Positions 34,902 to 44,944 of a DNA stretch of 64,000 nt are shown one piece after another. Position 1 is the stretch's first letter. Every line of letters begins with the position of its first letter. The stretch is taken from assembly GCF_028069655.1 (NCBI RefSeq), contig NZ_JAMCOS010000001.1:464001-528000 (forward strand), written 5' to 3'. The notes under the pieces were generated by a model, which was given only the letters and a program-made list of their open reading frames with translations, was not told the DNA's origin and did no database searches. Source of the DNA: Acidovorax sp. NCPPB 4044 (GTDB lineage Bacteria; Pseudomonadota; Gammaproteobacteria; Burkholderiales; Burkholderiaceae_C). A program made the translations under genes and the position numbers.

Positions 34902-35347
34902 GGTGGCAACGGGAGAGATCGGGAAGGGCCCACATTGTCGCCACTTTGCGCGGCCGTGGCCGTGGGAGGGGGCGCCGCGTGCGGGCCGCGTGCCGCACGG
35001 CCTGCGGGGCGAGGTTCCCCGGCGCACACGGCCGGGCCGTAGATCGCAGGCCTGGATCATTGCACCGCACCGCACCGCCCGAGGGGCCTTTCCACACGCC
35101 GGGCCGGCGCTCCCAGGGAAAACCCTAGAATCGTGACCGACTGCAACCCGCCGGTCCCCGCTCCGGCCCCGTCTCTCCCGCGCGACCGCACCCACCCCCG
35201 TGGCCGCGCTTCCAGCCCGCGCCCCACCCGCATGCCTCGCTGAACCCCGTGACGGTGGCCGCCAGACGCCTGTTGGCACCGCACCGTCCCCCCCGGTGGA
35301 TGGGTGCCCGGGCCGATGCTGCTTCCCGTGATCTTCCGGACCCTGCC
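34902..35347. promoter_or_regulatory. divergent protease/MFS control region
   Basis: 446 bp without a gene. On the plus strand TAGAAT (35126-35131) is a good -10 for the MFS gene, implying a leader of about 210 bases that is rich in C and poor in G at first (about 35140-35235). On the minus strand GACAAT (34939-34934) could serve the protease gene. No riboswitch fold is recognised. Confidence 0.4.
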
Positions 35348-36682
35348 ATGACTTCCTCTTCCCCCTCCGCCGCCGCGCCCGTGGACGCCGCCGCGCAGCC
35401 CCACCGGCCGCTCACCCGCCGCGATTACCAGACGCTGGGCCTGTCCGCGCTGGGCGGCACGCTCGAGTTCTACGACTTCGTCATCTACGTCTTCTTCGCC
35501 ACGGTGGTGGGCGGGCTGTTCTTCCCGCCCGACATGCCCGACTGGCTGCGCCAGCTGCAGACCTTCGGCATCTTCGCGGCGGGCTACCTGGCGCGCCCGA
35601 TCGGCGGCATCGTGATCGCGCACTTCGGCGACAAGCTGGGCCGCAAGCGCATGTTCAGCCTGTCGATCTTCCTCATGGCCGTGCCCACGCTGGTGATCGG
35701 CCTGCTGCCCACCTACGCCAGCATCGGCGTGGCGGCGCCGCTGCTGCTGCTGGCGATGCGCGTGCTGCAGGGCGCGGCCATCGGCGGCGAGATGCCGGGC
35801 GCCTGGGTGTTCGTGGCCGAGCACGTGCCCAGAAACCGCTATGGCCTGGGCGTGGGCACGCTCACGGCCGGCATCACGGGCGGCATCCTGCTGGGCTCGC
35901 TCGTGGCCATTGCCATCAACCGCAGCTATTCGCCCGCCGAGGTGCAGGGCTTCGCGTGGCGCATTCCGTTCATCCTGGGCGGCGTGTTCGGCCTAGTGTC
36001 GGTGTACCTGCGCCGCTTCCTGCACGAGACGCCGGTGTTCCAGGAACTGGCCGCGCGCCGCGCCGTCGCCAACGAGATGCCGCTCAAGACCATCCTGCGC
36101 GACCACAAGGGCGCGATGCTGCTCGTGGCACTGATGACCTGGGTGCTGTCCACCGCGGTGGTGGTCGTGGTGCTGATCACGCCGTCGTACCTGCAGAAGG
36201 CCTTCCACATCCCCGCCACGCTGGCGCTGGAGGCCAATGCCGTGGCCACGCTCACGCTGACCATCGGCTGCGTGGTGGCGGGCTGGGCCAACGACCGCTT
36301 CGGCACGCGCGCGGTGATGCTCGTGGGCTGGGGCGGCCTGTTCGCCACGTCGTACCTGTTCTACCTGGGCCTGCCCGGCACGCCCGGGACGCTGGTGCGC
36401 AACTACGCGCTGATCGGCTTCTTCGTGGGTTCGATCGCGCTGCTGCCCATCGTGGGCGTGCGTGCCTTCCCGCCCGAGGTGCGCTTCTCGGGGCTTTCGT
36501 TCTCCTACAACATGGCCTATGCGGTGTTCGGCGGCATCACGCCGATCCTCATCACCGTGTGGCAGCAGCACGATCTGCTGGCGCCCGCGCACTATGTGGC
36601 GGCCATGGGCCTGCTGGGCTTCGCGCTGGGCTTCGTGCCGCTGGCCTCGCGCGGCTGGCAGCCGCCTGCCGCGCGGACCTGA
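35348..36682 (+). CDS. MFS transporter of the metabolite:H+ symporter (proline/betaine-type) group
   Basis: 444 residues from ATG 35348, with twelve predicted helices. The N-terminal LGGTLEFYDFVIYVFFATVVG and the loop motif GDKLGRKRMFSLSIFLM are hallmarks of the ShiA/ProP-like metabolite:H+ symporters. RFLHETPVFQEL is the conserved loop after helix 6. It imports a small organic acid or osmolyte with protons across the inner membrane. Substrate cannot be assigned. An extension to 35249 lacks similarity. The upstream leader is long. Confidence 0.87.
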   Translation: MTSSSPSAAAPVDAAAQPHRPLTRRDYQTLGLSALGGTLEFYDFVIYVFFATVVGGLFFPPDMPDWLRQLQTFGIFAAGYLARPIGGIVIAHFGDKLGRKRMFSLSIFLMAVPTLVIGLLPTYASIGVAAPLLLLAMRVLQGAAIGGEMPGAWVFVAEHVPRNRYGLGVGTLTAGITGGILLGSLVAIAINRSYSPAEVQGFAWRIPFILGGVFGLVSVYLRRFLHETPVFQELAARRAVANEMPLKTILRDHKGAMLLVALMTWVLSTAVVVVVLITPSYLQKAFHIPATLALEANAVATLTLTIGCVVAGWANDRFGTRAVMLVGWGGLFATSYLFYLGLPGTPGTLVRNYALIGFFVGSIALLPIVGVRAFPPEVRFSGLSFSYNMAYAVFGGITPILITVWQQHDLLAPAHYVAAMGLLGFALGFVPLASRGWQPPAART

Positions 36683-36736
36683 TCCCGGCCGGGCAGCCGC
36701 TGCGCGGGGCCCCCTGCCGGGCGCCCCGCGCGGCCT

Positions 36737-37993
36737 TCAGGCGGTGGGCGAGAGGCCGTGCATGGCCTCGGCCCATTCCTTCTGGATCAGCTGCTTGAAC
36801 TCGCGGTAGGTCCAGTCCGAGTCGGGCCGGAAATGCTCGACGCGCTGCTCCTTGTCGTCGATGTAGTCGAAGAACTCGTAGTGCTGGCGGTCCTTGTTGG
36901 CGTACCGGTAGCACTGGATGGTGGCGCAGAAGTCGCCGCCCGCGCGCGGCGACGGGTTGCTGAGCCGGTGGATCTGGTAGTACTGCGGCGTGAGGAAGGT
37001 CACGTCGCCCGCGTGCGCGAGCATGTGGCCCCAGGAGGTCTCGTCCTGCGGGCTCAGCGTGCCGAACCACTCGATCAGGATCTGGCCGTGCAGCACCTTG
37101 ATGATGGCGTTGGCCTGCCCGTGGTCGTGGATGGGCGAATGGCTGCCCGCGGGCCACACCTCCAGCACATAGGGCTGGCCCGGCGAGTCCCCGAGGTTGC
37201 CGTCCAGCGTGATGCGCAGGTAGCTGAAGCCGCCTTCGCCGCCGGCTTTCTCCTTCAGCTTCTCGAAGCACATCTTGCCGGGCGTGGCGATCGAATACTG
37301 GATGGCCTGCGCGAACTCCGGAAAGTCCGGCGATGCGAGCCGGATGTTCGGCCCGGCCACGTTGGCGTACAGCAGCTGGCATTCCTTGGGCAGGTTCTGC
37401 GCCACGCTGACGGTGTTCTGCGCGATGAGGTCGAGCGTGATGTCCTCGGGCCGGACGACGAGCGGGGCCGGGTCCAGGTTGACGGGGATCGGCCGCAGCA
37501 GGAGGTGCGGGTGGTCGCCCGCCCCGCGCACCTCGACGCGCCCCAGCGTGGGGGCCAGCTTGCCGAGCCCGAGCGGGTCCGACGTTTCGGGGAAGGCGTA
37601 CTCGCACTGCATCAGGTGCAGCAGCATCTCGCCCTTGCCGTAGCGCAGGCGGCGGTTGTTGCTGTCCAGGCTCAGCCAGTACGACTGGTTGGTGTGGGCC
37701 TGCAGCAGGGCCTTGGGGGCCGTGCTGCGGGCCAGCTCATAGCGCTCGCCGTTCTTCTCGACCCAGAGCACGGCGCTGGCCGCATCCACGGTCAGGCCGC
37801 AGGCGCCGGCCGGCGCCTTGCCCGGCTTGGCCGGCCGCAGCGCGATGGTGAGCGAGTGTGCGCCCGCATCGGCGGGCAGGCGCACGGAGGCCGTGCCCTG
37901 GCCGGTGATGCGGAAGTCGCCTTGGGCGGCATCCCTGGAGACGAGGTGGAGCTTGATCGGGGAGACGTGGGTGGCGGGCTGTGCGGAGGGCAT
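36737..37993 (-). CDS. cupin / cysteine-dioxygenase-like protein
   Basis: 418 residues from ATG 37993. The C-terminal half carries a cupin metal site of the cysteine-dioxygenase type: AGSHSPIHDHGQANAIIKVLHGQILIEWFG, then HAGDVTFLTPQYYQIHRL with the second-motif His. The N-terminal ~180 residues are beta-rich and not recognised. Thiol dioxygenases add O2 to a thiol using a three-His iron site, and here HDH plus a later His could form it. No typical Cys-Tyr crosslink motif was identified. Convergent with the MFS gene. The product is probably cytosolic. Confidence 0.65.
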   Translation of the reverse strand: MPSAQPATHVSPIKLHLVSRDAAQGDFRITGQGTASVRLPADAGAHSLTIALRPAKPGKAPAGACGLTVDAASAVLWVEKNGERYELARSTAPKALLQAHTNQSYWLSLDSNNRRLRYGKGEMLLHLMQCEYAFPETSDPLGLGKLAPTLGRVEVRGAGDHPHLLLRPIPVNLDPAPLVVRPEDITLDLIAQNTVSVAQNLPKECQLLYANVAGPNIRLASPDFPEFAQAIQYSIATPGKMCFEKLKEKAGGEGGFSYLRITLDGNLGDSPGQPYVLEVWPAGSHSPIHDHGQANAIIKVLHGQILIEWFGTLSPQDETSWGHMLAHAGDVTFLTPQYYQIHRLSNPSPRAGGDFCATIQCYRYANKDRQHYEFFDYIDDKEQRVEHFRPDSDWTYREFKQLIQKEWAEAMHGLSPTA

Positions 37994-38220
37994 GGCGTGG
38001 CGGATGTGGGGGGTGGGGACTGCGAAAAATAGGCAGGGGGGAGGGGTGGGCAGGCACGGCAGGCCCGGCCCGGCCCGGGGGCGTTGGCGGTGGTGGTGTG
38101 GCGATCCCTCCTGTGGCGCCGCCGCCTCGGTGGCGGTCTGTGCGCGGTTGTCGTGGTCCGGCGCCGGGCGGCCTGCGGGCGGCGCGCCTCCCTGGCGCGG
38201 GCCCTGCCACAATTCCCGGC

Positions 38221-39030
38221 ATGACGGCCCCTGTTGTACCTTCTTCCACCGATGGCTCTACCCCCGGGGTTTCCCGGGACGACCTGCTCGCCGCGTTCGA
38301 CGGCCTGCTGCAGCCCGCCCGCTTCAAGGACTACGGCCCCAACGGCCTGCAGGTGGAGGGTACGCCCCGCATCCGCCGCATCGTGAGCGGCGTGACGGCC
38401 AGCCGCGCGCTGATCGACGCGGCCATCGATGCCGGCGCCGACGCGCTCTTCGTGCACCACGGCCTGTTCTGGCGCGGGCAGGACGGCCGCGTGACGGGCT
38501 GGATGAAGCAGCGGCTGCAGCGCCTGCTGGCGCACGACATCAACCTCATCGCCTACCACCTGCCGCTGGACGCGCACCCCGAGCTGGGCAACAACGCGCA
38601 ACTGGGCCGCGTGCTCGGCTTGGCGCCGGCCGACGTGCGCTTCGGCGACCAGGACCTGGGCTTCTGCGCGCCGGCCGACATCGCCGGTGCGGGCGCGCTC
38701 GCCGCGCGGGTGGAAGCCGCGCTGGGCCGGCCGGTGACGCTGGTCGTGCCCGGGGAGGGGGCCGGCACCGCGCGGCCGATCCGCCGCGTGGCCTGGTGCA
38801 CGGGCGGCGCGCAGGGCTTCTTCGAGGGCGCCATCGCGGCCGGGGCCGATGCCTTCATCACGGGCGAGATCTCCGAGCCGCAGGCGCACCTGGCGCGCGA
38901 GACCGGCGTGGCCTTCATCGCCGCCGGCCACCACGCCACCGAGCGCTACGGCGCCCCGGCGGCGGCGGCGCACGTGGCGGCCACGCTGGGCGTGGAGCAC
39001 CGCTTCATCGAGATCGACAACCCGGCCTGA
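38221..39030 (+). CDS. Nif3-like dinuclear metal-centre protein (YbgI/GTP cyclohydrolase 1 type 2 family)
   Basis: 269 residues. Metal-binding residues appear in FVHHGLFWRG, AYHLPLDAHP and near the C-terminus AAGHHATERYG, with FITGEISEPQ in between. The family forms hexameric toroids with a dinuclear metal site, and its cellular role is unsettled. ATG 38221 follows the cupin gene divergently across about 230 bp of very G-rich sequence. In many Comamonadaceae the Nif3 gene is followed by the petABC genes (recollection), which are not seen here; an accessory pair follows instead. Confidence 0.88.
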   Translation: MTAPVVPSSTDGSTPGVSRDDLLAAFDGLLQPARFKDYGPNGLQVEGTPRIRRIVSGVTASRALIDAAIDAGADALFVHHGLFWRGQDGRVTGWMKQRLQRLLAHDINLIAYHLPLDAHPELGNNAQLGRVLGLAPADVRFGDQDLGFCAPADIAGAGALAARVEAALGRPVTLVVPGEGAGTARPIRRVAWCTGGAQGFFEGAIAAGADAFITGEISEPQAHLARETGVAFIAAGHHATERYGAPAAAAHVAATLGVEHRFIEIDNPA

Positions 39031-39255
39031 TTCCGGCGGCACGGCCGCGCCGGGCAGAGCGGGCCGCCAGGGCAATCGCCCACCACCCGATAGCCCCGGC
39101 AGAGCCGCCAGATCGTCCGGATGCCAGCCTGCAGATCCAGCAGAGGCCGTTACCCGCAGTCACCAAAGAGCCGTGACTTTTCTCTTCCCTCGTCCCTTTT
39201 CCCGTCAGAATCCGGTCCCGGAAAAACGAGGAAACCCAAGCGGGGGGAGAGGCCA

Positions 39256-40137
39256 GTGAACGATATCGTCCATGTGGACAGGGCGCGCACGCGCGCGGAA
39301 CTCGAAAAGAAACTGCCGCCCAAGACCCGGCGCTTCCAGCTCGATGAGATCCCGGGCGTGATGCGCTCGCGCCTGGGATGGCCGGTGGCGGCGGCGTTGA
39401 TGGATCGGTGGTTCAGGGGAGCGGGGTTTGCGATCAGCCTGCCGATCAAAATCAGCAAGTCGCCAAACAAGCTACACCAGTTGCCCACCTCGCAATTGGA
39501 AGAAAACGTGGTCACCATGGGCTGGGCCTTGGGCTTTTCCCGTGTGCGGGCCGCCGTGTCCCAACTGCAGGCGCGATGGAACAGCCCTGCGGGGAGGGTG
39601 GAGCTGAAGAAACGTGTTGAACAGCAGACGAGAGGACAAATCCGGCCCTGGCGTTTCGGCGATCTGAACCAGCCGGCCAAGATACTGGACGACACCTGCC
39701 AGGTGAATTTCCTGAGCGTGGGCCGACCCAGCGACCCCATGGACGACTTCTACGGCGCCATGGGCGAGGCGACGCTCAAGGTCGCGGTGTCTGGCCTGGT
39801 AACGCCCGAGGGGCACGGCAAGGCCGCCGTCGCCATCGACGAGTTGGCCTTCTACCTGCGCGATTCCTATGACTTCAACGACGATTCCTTCCTGTCGCAG
39901 CCGCTGGGCTTCTGGGGGCCTCGCGGCGTGCAGCGCATCCCCCGGTCCGCGATGGACATTCCCCTCGACGAGCAGTGGATGTACGCCGATGCCGCCGACG
40001 CGAGCCGCCAGAGCTATCTGGTGCAGAACCGGCATTTCAGGCAATGGCGTGCGCTGCATGGCCGAGGCGGGGATTTCATGGTCGTCTCCGACGTGCACCG
40101 CGTGCGCCTTCCTTTTCCGATCAAGTTGGAGTGGTGA
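39256..40137 (+). CDS. DUF6402-like protein of unknown function
   Basis: 293 residues from GTG 39256, preceded by a GGGGGAGAGG ribosome-binding stretch; the longer open frame to 39121 is low-complexity. No signal peptide. Recognisable segments are VTMGWALGFSRVRAAV, LKVAVSGLVTPEG, VAIDELAFYLRDSYDFNDDSF, QPLGFWGP and the C-terminal FRQWRALHGRGGDFMVVSDVHRVRLP, which I recall as the DUF6402 signature. Members often occur in accessory regions near type VI secretion or toxin genes in Burkholderiales; no secretion gene is visible nearby. The stop overlaps the next start as TGATG, so the pair is co-translated. Confidence 0.6.
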   Translation: MNDIVHVDRARTRAELEKKLPPKTRRFQLDEIPGVMRSRLGWPVAAALMDRWFRGAGFAISLPIKISKSPNKLHQLPTSQLEENVVTMGWALGFSRVRAAVSQLQARWNSPAGRVELKKRVEQQTRGQIRPWRFGDLNQPAKILDDTCQVNFLSVGRPSDPMDDFYGAMGEATLKVAVSGLVTPEGHGKAAVAIDELAFYLRDSYDFNDDSFLSQPLGFWGPRGVQRIPRSAMDIPLDEQWMYADAADASRQSYLVQNRHFRQWRALHGRGGDFMVVSDVHRVRLPFPIKLEW

Positions 40138-40541
40138 TGAAACTATCCGATCTCAAGAACGTGCCCTGCATCGTCTGGTGCCTGGCATTGAATGCCTGCA
40201 TGGTGCTGGGCTGGTATGCGACACGGCCAACGCTTTTCACCATCGACAACAGCCCCCACGGTGTCTATCGGCTGGAGACTTACCACGCATCGCTGTGGCA
40301 GCGCATCGTGCATTACGACCAGAAATACCCCGCCATCTTCCGCCTGTACCGGGTTGAGCCCAAAGAACTGCTGGGAGAAAGCGAGGTGGTCGATCTCATC
40401 GGCGGCGGTGACATTAGTTGGCATCTTGATCCGCCCGTGCAATTCAACACAGTCTATGCAGGGAGCGTCATGTTTGAAAACATCCCACCGGAATGCACGG
40501 AAGCGGCGCAGATACCGGGCTGCCCCAATACCAAGCCCTGA
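40137..40541 (+). CDS. small single-pass membrane protein paired with the DUF6402-like protein
   Basis: 134 residues. One N-terminal hydrophobic helix (IVWCLALNACMVLGWYA) places the rest outside the cytosol, or it acts as an uncleaved signal anchor. The following domain begins FTIDNSPHGVYRLETYHAS and ends in a Cys-containing loop (NIPPECTEAAQIPGCPN) that could form a disulfide. No family is recognised. Start ATG 40137 overlaps the upstream stop. The pair might be an effector with a periplasmic immunity or accessory protein, which is inference only. A repeat copy follows 47 bp later. Confidence 0.6.
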   Translation: MKLSDLKNVPCIVWCLALNACMVLGWYATRPTLFTIDNSPHGVYRLETYHASLWQRIVHYDQKYPAIFRLYRVEPKELLGESEVVDLIGGGDISWHLDPPVQFNTVYAGSVMFENIPPECTEAAQIPGCPNTKP

Positions 40542-40587
40542 AGAGATGGCCGAGGATTTGGAGGCGCTCGTCCTGGGGCAGGGCGTC

Positions 40588-40647
40588 AGTTTGCTATTGA
40601 ATTAATAGCAAACTATTGAATGGATCCGGCGGCATGGAGGCAAAAAC
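40588..40647 (-). repeat. dispersed intergenic repeat, copy D (inverted, strongest hairpin)
   Basis: Perfect 11-bp inverted repeat AGTTTGCTATT (40588-40598) / AATAGCAAACT (40604-40614) around GAATT, then ATTGAATGGATCCGGCGG and CATGGAGGCAAAAAC. On the minus strand this is the consensus order. It fills the gap between the small membrane protein and the stop codon of the von Willebrand protein gene. Confidence 0.85.
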
Positions 40648-40648
40648 A

Positions 40649-41722
40649 CTACATGACCCGTCCGAACCACCAGACCGAGAGGATCGCCGCCAGCACCATG
40701 CAGGCCGCGCCCGCCAGCGCCAGCAGGGCGGAGATCTCGGTCTCCTTCTTCTCCACCGTGAGGCGCGAGCTGAGGGTTTCGTAGACCTTTTTCAGGTCGG
40801 CCGCGGTGGCTGCGTGGAAGTACTCGGCGTTGGTGCGCAATGCCACGGCCTTGAGCGTGTCCTCATCCAGGCGCACGCGCATCGACCAGCCCTCGAAGCC
40901 GATGGTCTCGCCCGCCACGGTGCCCACGCCCACGGTATAGACGCGCACGCCCCGGTCGGCGGCCCACTGCGCGGCCTCCAGCGGGTCCACGCCCGTGGTG
41001 CGCTGCCCGTCGGTGAGCATGATGATCGCGGCCGAGGTGTAGGAGCCCGGCGCGACGGGCGCGGGCCGCGGCGCCGCGGTGCCACTGCCGTTGCCGCGCT
41101 GCTGCAGGCTGCGCCCGACCTCGTCGATGGACTGCGAGCGCGCCATCGCCTGCCGGCCGCCGAGCGCGGAGATGTCGATGCCGGCATCGGGGAACAGCGT
41201 GGCCAGCGAGAGCAGGATGCCGTTGCCCGTGGCCGTGCCGCGCTGCAGCTGGAAGCTGTCGATGGCCCGGGTGAGGTCTTCGTGGCTTTGCGTGGGCAGC
41301 TGCGCGAGCTGCGCGCTGCCGGCGAAGGCCACGATGCCCACGCGCACGTGGCGCGGCAGGTCGGCAATGAAGGCCTTGGCGGCGTTCTGCGCGGCGGTGA
41401 GCCGGTCGGGCAGCACGTCGGCCGCGCGCATGCTGCCGGACACGTCCATCGCCAGCATGATGGTCTGCTGCTGCGAGGGCAGCGACAGCACGGCCAGCGG
41501 CCGCGCCGCCGCCACCAGCAGCGCCGCGAGCCCCAGCAGGAAGAGCAGCGGCGGCACGTGGCGGCGCCAGCGCGAGCGCGTGCCCATCGCCGCGCGCACG
41601 AGGCCCAGGCCCGGGTAGTGCAGGGCGACGGCCTTGCGGCGGCGCAGCAGCCACGCGTAGAGCAGCACGAGCACCGGCAGCGCGAGCAGCAGCCAGAGGA
41701 AGGTGGGCCAGAGAAAGACCAT
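40649..41722 (-). CDS. BatA/BatB-like von Willebrand factor A membrane protein
   Basis: 357 residues. Two N-terminal helices (FLWPTFLWLLLALPVLVLLYAWLL and VPPLLFLLGLAALLVAAARPL) are followed by a VWA domain with an intact metal-ion-dependent adhesion site: DVSGSMRAAD at about 92-101 and later TDGQRTTG. A C-terminal helix (ISALLALAGAACMVLAAILSVWWFG) anchors it again. Together with MoxR ATPase and DUF58 protein this forms the MoxR-VWA system, thought to remodel or activate envelope or metal-containing proteins. Genes are in the order moxR-DUF58-VWA. Confidence 0.87.
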   Translation of the reverse strand: MVFLWPTFLWLLLALPVLVLLYAWLLRRRKAVALHYPGLGLVRAAMGTRSRWRRHVPPLLFLLGLAALLVAAARPLAVLSLPSQQQTIMLAMDVSGSMRAADVLPDRLTAAQNAAKAFIADLPRHVRVGIVAFAGSAQLAQLPTQSHEDLTRAIDSFQLQRGTATGNGILLSLATLFPDAGIDISALGGRQAMARSQSIDEVGRSLQQRGNGSGTAAPRPAPVAPGSYTSAAIIMLTDGQRTTGVDPLEAAQWAADRGVRVYTVGVGTVAGETIGFEGWSMRVRLDEDTLKAVALRTNAEYFHAATAADLKKVYETLSSRLTVEKKETEISALLALAGAACMVLAAILSVWWFGRVM

Positions 41723-41761
41723 GGTGTCGGCTCCTTCGTGGGGGCGGGGTCCGGGCGGGAG

Positions 41762-42740
41762 TCAGGCGTGCGCCGGCCTGCGCGGCAGCGGGGCCAGGGG
41801 AGCCCGGCGGCGCGCGCGCACCGCCTGCCCGCGCAGTTCCATGAAGCGCACCATCGCGTCCAGCAGGTCGTCGTCGGTGGCCAGCTCCAGCGTGTCGGCG
41901 CCCGCGCGCGCCAGTGCCGTGCGCAGGGCCGCCTCACGGTCGGCGGCGAGCCGCGCGAAGCGGTGGCGGAAGCCGCGGTCGCGCGTGTCCACGGTGAGCT
42001 GCTCGCCGGTCTCGGGGTCGCGCAGGTGCACGAGGCCCACGTCGGGCAACTCCAGCTCCAGCGGATCGAGCAGCCGCACGGCGACCACGTCGTGGCGCTG
42101 CGCGAGGTGCGCGAGCGGCCTCTCCCAGCCCGGCGCGCTCAGGAAGTCGGAGACGACGAACACGGCCGAGCGCCGCCGCACGGTGGCCACGGCCGACTCC
42201 AGCAGCCGGTGCAGTTCGGTGGCGCCGGGCGGGCGGGCCGGTGCCTGCGCGGGCGGCGCGAGCGCGTCGATGAGCCGCAGCACGTGGGTGCGGCCCGAGC
42301 GCGGCGGCAGCACGGCATCGCGGTGGCCGCCGAAAAGCAGGGCGCCCACGCGGTTGCCGTGGCGCGTGAGCAGCCGCGCGAGCACCGCGACGAAGCCCGT
42401 GAGCTGGTCGCGCTTGGCCTGCCCCGGGGGGCCGAAATCGACCGAGGGGCTCAGGTCCAGCAGGAACCAGGCACCCATCTCGCGGTCTTCGGAATACACG
42501 CGCACATGGGGCGTTCCGAGCCGCGCGGTGACGTTCCAGTCGATGTGGCGCACGTCGTCGTGGGCCTGGTATTCGCGCAGGTCCGACAGGTCCAGGCCGG
42601 CGCCGCGCATCAGCGTGCGGTAGTCGCCCTGCAGCAGGCCGTCGAGGCGGCGCACCACGGTCCATTCGAGCCGGCGCAGCAGGCGCTCGGCCGCGCCCGT
42701 GCCGGGCAGGGGCGTGGCGGGCCGGGCGGGCGCGGAGGGT

Positions 42741-42763
<23 letters not shown>
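41762..42763 (-). CDS. DUF58 protein of the MoxR system
   Basis: 333 residues, soluble form without membrane helices. The DUF58 signature DLSDLREYQAHDDVRHIDWNVTARLGTPHVRVY is present at about 58-90, followed by a VWA-like domain (WFLLDLSPSVDFGPP). It acts with MoxR ATPases. The start region overlaps the moxR 3' end by about 23 bp, indicating coupling. A Pro/Ala-rich N-terminus of about 20 residues is probably disordered. Confidence 0.87.
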
Positions 42764-43778
<1,015 letters not shown>

Positions 43779-43817
43779 TGGAGGCTCCTGGCGAGGATAG
43801 GGAAGGGGGGTGGGTCG

Positions 43818-44774
43818 TCAGAACGGCGGCATGCCGGCCGCCTGCGCCGCGTTCTCGATGGGCACCGCGAAGCCGATGCCGATGAAGGTGCGCGCGGGCG
43901 TGGGGTTCAGGATGGCGGTAACGATGCCCACCACCTCGCCGTCGAGCGTGATGAGCGGGCCGCCCGAGTTGCCGGGGTTGGCCGCGGCGTCGAACTGGAT
44001 CAGGTTGCGCATCTCCTGCTTGCCCTGCGGCGAATCGAACTCGCGCTGCAGCCCCGAGATGACGCCCGACGACACCGACGGCCCGATGCCGAACGGAAAG
44101 CCGATGGCCACCACGCCATCGCCCGGCTGCAGGCCTTGCGTGGAGCGCAGCGGCGCGGCCTGCAGGTCGTCGGGGACCTTGTGGGCCTGCAGCACGGCGA
44201 GGTCGTTGGCGGGCTGCGCGCCGGTGAGCGAGGCATCGCTCTCGGAGCCGTCGGCGAAGGTGACCTGGATGCGCGAGGCGCCGCGCACCACGTGCAGGTT
44301 GGTGAGGATCACGCCCTTGTCGACGATCACCAGGCCCGTGCCCACGCCGCGCTCTTCCTCCTTGCCCTTCCTGGTGCGGGCGAAGCCCTCCACGCGCACC
44401 ACCGAGGGCGCCACGGCGGCGGCCGCGCGCGCCGCGGCGGAGGGCAGCGGCTGCGTCTGCAGCGTGTGCAGCACGGCGGCGTCGATGTCCTTCTGGGTGA
44501 GGCGCTGCGGCACGCCCTGCGACTGCCGCCAGCCCCACCAGAGGCTGGCCGCGAGCATCAGCACGAGCAGCGCGATGGCGGCCTGCAGCGGCCGGTGGCT
44601 GCGTGCGGCCGGTGGCACCACCGCGGGGGAGGGGGCCGCGCCTGCGGCCTGCGCGGCCGTGGCGGGGAGCGGAGCCGCCGGCGCGGATGCGGGAGTGCCG
44701 GGCGCATGCGCTGCGGGCGCGGCAGCCGCTGGACGGGAGCGTTGGCTGGGGCTGTAGCGGGCAGGCCTGGGCAT
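43818..44774 (-). CDS. membrane-anchored S1C serine protease without PDZ domain
   Basis: 318 residues. A long Ala/Pro-rich cytoplasmic N-terminus (about 60 residues) precedes one membrane helix (LQAAIALLVLMLAASLWWGW). The protease domain shows His in ILTNLHVVRG, Asp in ANDLAVLQA and Ser in NPGNSGGPLI. The protein ends shortly after the catalytic domain, so the PDZ domain of DegS-type proteins is missing. The active site probably faces the periplasm. It is upstream of moxR on the same strand and may be co-transcribed. Confidence 0.85.
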   Translation of the reverse strand: MPRPARYSPSQRSRPAAAAPAAHAPGTPASAPAAPLPATAAQAAGAAPSPAVVPPAARSHRPLQAAIALLVLMLAASLWWGWRQSQGVPQRLTQKDIDAAVLHTLQTQPLPSAAARAAAAVAPSVVRVEGFARTRKGKEEERGVGTGLVIVDKGVILTNLHVVRGASRIQVTFADGSESDASLTGAQPANDLAVLQAHKVPDDLQAAPLRSTQGLQPGDGVVAIGFPFGIGPSVSSGVISGLQREFDSPQGKQEMRNLIQFDAAANPGNSGGPLITLDGEVVGIVTAILNPTPARTFIGIGFAVPIENAAQAAGMPPF

Positions 44775-44944
44775 GCGGTCACCTCGGGGCAGGGGGTGGC
44801 GGCCCGTGCGCCAGGGGGGCGCAACGGCGCGGCCGCGGGTCTGTCCACGGTAGCACGGAACGTGCGCGGCCGCATGTCACAGGCAGTATCCGGCAGGGGA
44901 TTGGTCCCACGCGCCGGCGCACCGGCTTGGGGCATCATCGCCGC

